A stretch of DNA of 64,000 nucleotides from Combretum micranthum (taxonomy: Eukaryota > Streptophyta > Magnoliopsida > Myrtales > Combretaceae): assembly GCA_024138025.1 (NCBI GenBank), contig JAMXBD010000171.1, positions 1,426,001 to 1,490,000 of the forward strand, read 5' to 3'. Positions 61,179-64,000 of the stretch are shown piece after piece; within the stretch, counting starts at the first letter, position 1, and each line of letters starts with the position of its first letter. Position numbers and translations under genes: made by a program. The notes beneath the pieces were generated by a model that saw only the letters and a program-made list of their open reading frames with translations, was not told the origin of the DNA and made no database searches.

Positions 61179-61900
61179 CTACCCACTTTATAAATGTTCT
61201 ATATGCAATATCTATTTTAATATATATGTATGTTTATACAATATGTTATATTCATAATCTTGATATAACATATAGTATATGTGTATGTTATATATACTCA
61301 TATAATTGTTATAGATATTTGGTGGATATACTATATAGTGTACATGTTACTATATATACGCATATATGATGTATATGTATCAAATAAATTAACTATATAT
61401 TAATATATAAAATTTACACATTTTATTTGTTATAATGTCCATATTTGTTATATGTTTAATCTACATATAATTTATAATATGTTATACCTATATATAATAT
61501 GGTTTTTATATGGACAGCTTTGTCATTTTATAATTTAGTTAGACATAATAATTAACATTATATTTTAACAAAATAAGCATACAAAAACAATAATAATATA
61601 TTTTAACGAGTTTGCGGGTTTGTAAATGTGTTTAGGTTCTAAACCCAAACTCAAACACATTTAAATTCATGTCGTTTATGAGTTTGACCTGTTTATTATT
61701 CATGTCTATTTTTACCTACACAAACCATTTTATAATCGTATTGTGTCGTGTCTAAGTTTACGGCTTAGTCCTAAATTGCTAGCTCTGAAAATAGGTATTA
61801 AATTGATTAAACAAAAGTATAGGTACTATTAAGGCCTTTACACTCAAAAGCACAACCCACAAATTACCCTAAGTATATAACGTTTCTTTCTTTTCTTCAC
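61179..61900. other. Gene-free AT-rich tract
   Basis: Tatata-rich sequence like 55.6-56.2 kb. Words such as cccaaactcaaacacattta and gtgtcgtgtctaagttta at 61630-61765 recall hAT MITE ends, but no pair of ends could be defined. Confidence 0.35.
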
Positions 61901-61901
61901 T

Positions 61902-62440
61902 GTACAACTCAGGTATCTCCCCCTACTTAACTCTGCGTATTTCCTTTCTTCTACAATGTAATATCTAGGGTTTCATTTACTATTGTCTATCTTATAGAAC
62001 TCCTCAAGAAGACTCTTGTTTTGAGGGAAATATTCATTATTCTCTTTGTATTCATTTTCTCCTTTTATATACATGGTACAAATAACAGGTTATTATTTGT
62101 TGATTTCTGTTAAGATATGTTAGTTATGAACTATAACTGTTTTGACTAATCAATCATTGTTACTATCTTTAACTATATTGTTATAATGTAATCTTCCAAC
62201 CTTTTAGGTTGTCTCCTACATCTATCTTGTCTATTCGTAACAGTTTGCTCCTTACCTTGAAAAAGAGCCTTGTCTTCAAGGTTAAAATGCGGGTAAATAG
62301 CTAAAAAATTATCAAAATGTTCCCAGGAAGCATTCTCTAGCTGTAAACCCTACCATTGATTAGAGGTTGAGACACCCACACTCCATTTCGTAAAAGCTAG
62401 CGAGACCCTACTATAGCTAATGGCTGTATAATAGGATGAT
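61902..62440 (-). mobile_element. Ty3/gypsy 3' end remnant (pol C-terminus plus LTR)
   Basis: On the minus strand, QLENASWEHFDNFLAIYPHF followed by NLEDKALFQGKEQTVTNR (62328-62230) is the characteristic end of gypsy Pol (the ATWE...FP.FNLEDKV block). Upstream, IIQPLAIVGSR and NGVWVSQPLING (62440-62355) match the preceding chromodomain-type text, with a stop and a frame change. The LTR probably begins TGTTACGAATAG at about 62241 and runs left to about 61902 (TGTACAACTC on plus), with a TATA-like tatataaaagg (minus) near 62070-62080. The rest of the element is absent. Confidence 0.65.
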
Positions 62441-62623
62441 TGTCATAAGATTCCTGAGGTGATTCCAATAATGGATCATTGTAACCTGAAGCTCATTTAA
62501 GAACTGTGATATATAGATAAATAAATTATAGAGAAGGGTAAAGATGCCATTTAAGATAAAATATGGTCAACCCTAAAGTTTAATTAATTTTTGTCGGTTT
62601 TTGTTTTGTTGGTTATGTGAATG

Positions 62624-62712
62624 AAGATGAAGAGATGTCATTAAAGATGAAGAGACGTCATTATTAAAGATGAAGAGATGTTACTAAAGATGAAGAGGCG
62701 TTATCAAAGACA
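62624..62712. repeat. About 20-bp minisatellite (aaagatgaagag...)
   Basis: The unit aaagatgaagagayrtyatt recurs about four times with small changes, followed by a TATA-like tatataaact near 62741-62750. Confidence 0.8.
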
Positions 62713-62739
62713 AACAGTTATTCCTTGTCTTCTATATAA

Positions 62740-64000
62740 ACTAGGCTTCCCTCTTCTCTAAAATCATCCGTAAACCTAGAAAATCCTCTCTATAAGTCTG
62801 GAGTCCAAACCGAGGTAAGTGATCTCTTCTTTGTCTTTAGATTTCAAAGGAATCTATCTTTTCCTCGAGGTTTGTAATTGGATTTGAAGGGGAAATTGAA
62901 GAAAGACCTATCTCGATTGAGAGATTTGAATTTTGAAGAATTAGGAAAGATTAAGGATTATTTTTGGATAGGATTCAATATTCGTAACCATTAAGTTATT
63001 ATAGAAATAATTTTGTTGAATTTTAGTCTGAAATTAGATTCAACGAATTTTAGGGTTTAGGAGATTATTAAGAAAGATTTGTTCATTGGAGGAATTTTGT
63101 ATTTCAATCGAGAAGAAAGGTGCGGATTTGTGTTTCTTTTTTAAGATTAAGGTGTTAGATGATATATACAAATAGGCTTATATGATGGTGTATGCTATTG
63201 AAAGCTATTACGTTTGTAATATCAGGTTTTAGTGAATTTGAGTTGTGTTCTAAAGGAGAATTGATGATTTGGAGTTTTTGTTCCTTGAAATTGATCAAGG
63301 TACGATCTTACCTTGTTTGTTATATGTGCTTTTAGGTTTAGAAATTGCTTGTTAAATGTGTTATAGGTTTAGAACCTTAAATTAATCTAACTCTATTTGG
63401 CTTATTAAATTGTTTTGCTAATTGTGATTGACTGCGGTTAGTAAACACCATGCAAAATGTAATACTAATGCTGTCCCCCTGATGATCTATGTGTGAGGGT
63501 GTCTCGAGCGGACTCGTACATAGAAATGATTCTAGTATATTAAGTTTTGGCAGTATGGTTGCGAGTGTGTGGAAGATTTCCAGCACCATATATATATATA
63601 TATATATTACCTATTGTCTATACTGATTGTTTTTAGGGAGCCATGAGATACTCCAGGTTTGGGACTGGAGTACTATGTGTGTGTGTGCATATGCACTTGT
63701 ATGTGGTTTAGCGTACTAAGCGTTTTCACTCATTCTTTTATCTTTTTTAGGAACAGGTGAGTATCCAGTTATGTTTGATCTATCAGGATATGATATCTAT
63801 GTAGATGATGGGGAGGACGCTAGTGGGATGGATTATTCTGTTGACTTCTAGATTTTTTGGATCTTAAAGATAGCTTTGGAAGACTATATGAAGTTTTACA
63901 AGTTTCTTATTTGATTTTTTTATGATTATAAGATGTGTTGGCCTTGGTTTTGCCAACTGGACTATTTGAAAGTCTTGACATATTTATAAACAAATTTCTT
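62740..64000 (+). other. LTR-like sequence running off the window
   Basis: After the TATA-like box the sequence reads like a transcribed leader, including gaggtaagtg near 62812, a possible 5' splice site. At about 63690-63765 the order tactaagcgttttcactcattc, then a T-rich tract, then aggaacaggtgagtatcc resembles text near 60540-60590 in the long solo LTR and in gypsy LTRs generally. A 30-odd codon acidic frame follows to a stop at 63849 (SGYDIYVDDGEDASGMDY). It could be an LTR or the start and end of a small gene; I favour an LTR. (TA)n at 63588-63607. Confidence 0.35.

Noticed and set aside
1..64000. CRISPR array, operon or phage-like defence system
   Set aside because: No regularly spaced short repeats with unique spacers and no prokaryotic gene arrangement; the window is plant nuclear DNA.

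Overview
This is an AT-rich eudicot-type plant nuclear window that is mostly transposable-element DNA. It contains one clearly intact protein-coding gene, a single-exon R2R3-MYB transcription factor of the MYB44/70/73/77 group (subgroup 22) at 50889-51749 (+). The plant assignment rests on that MYB, on plant-type Ty1/copia, Ty3/gypsy and L1 elements, on a Cassandra-type TRIM carrying 5S rRNA-like LTRs, and on a decayed chloroplast 16S rRNA fragment. The species cannot be told from the sequence.

Layout. 0.4-1.3 kb: an 814-bp solo LTR with a perfect 5-bp target duplication. 2.7-11.4 kb: a decayed L1-type LINE on the minus strand, split by a 5'-truncated copia remnant (7.0-9.35 kb). 11.4-16.1 kb: no gene, only homopolymers and two MITE-like inverted repeats. 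16.14-21.04 kb: a complete copia element on the minus strand with 212-bp LTRs that read as identical, TSD ttttc, PBS and PPT, but at least seven frame breaks in its coding region. 21.56-22.55 kb: Cassandra TRIM, then a small hAT-like MITE. 23.7-27 kb: LTR-like sequence containing a second, unnamed TRIM and a hAT-like insertion. 27-31.5 kb: no gene. 31.53-31.70 kb: plastid 16S fragment. 31.95 to about 50.3 kb: a second, 5'-truncated LINE (about 5 kb by subtraction) carrying three separate insertions, each bounded by its own target duplication: a 10.6-kb SIRE/Maximus-type copia element (34.35-44.99), a 1.5-kb solo LTR (45.74-47.23) and a 1.1-kb hAT-like element (48.59-49.72). This block ends about 0.45 kb upstream of the MYB TATA box. 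53.4-54.2 kb: hAT-like MITE. 56.26-56.56 kb: Mutator-type MITE. 56.6-61.2 kb: a copia-like LTR interrupted by a 3.5-kb solo LTR. 61.9-62.4 kb: 3' end of a gypsy element. 62.6-64 kb: repeats and LTR-like sequence running off the window.

No metabolic operon, CRISPR or defence system is present and I found no wholly new system. The most useful observations are the precisely bounded nested insertions, the 5S-bearing TRIM and a second TRIM, the accessory third ORF of the SIRE-type element, a W-box-rich LTR, and an excess of one-base gaps in young elements that may be real decay or consensus error. Target duplications, PBS/PPT sites and LTR ends were read by eye; percentages and ages were not computed.
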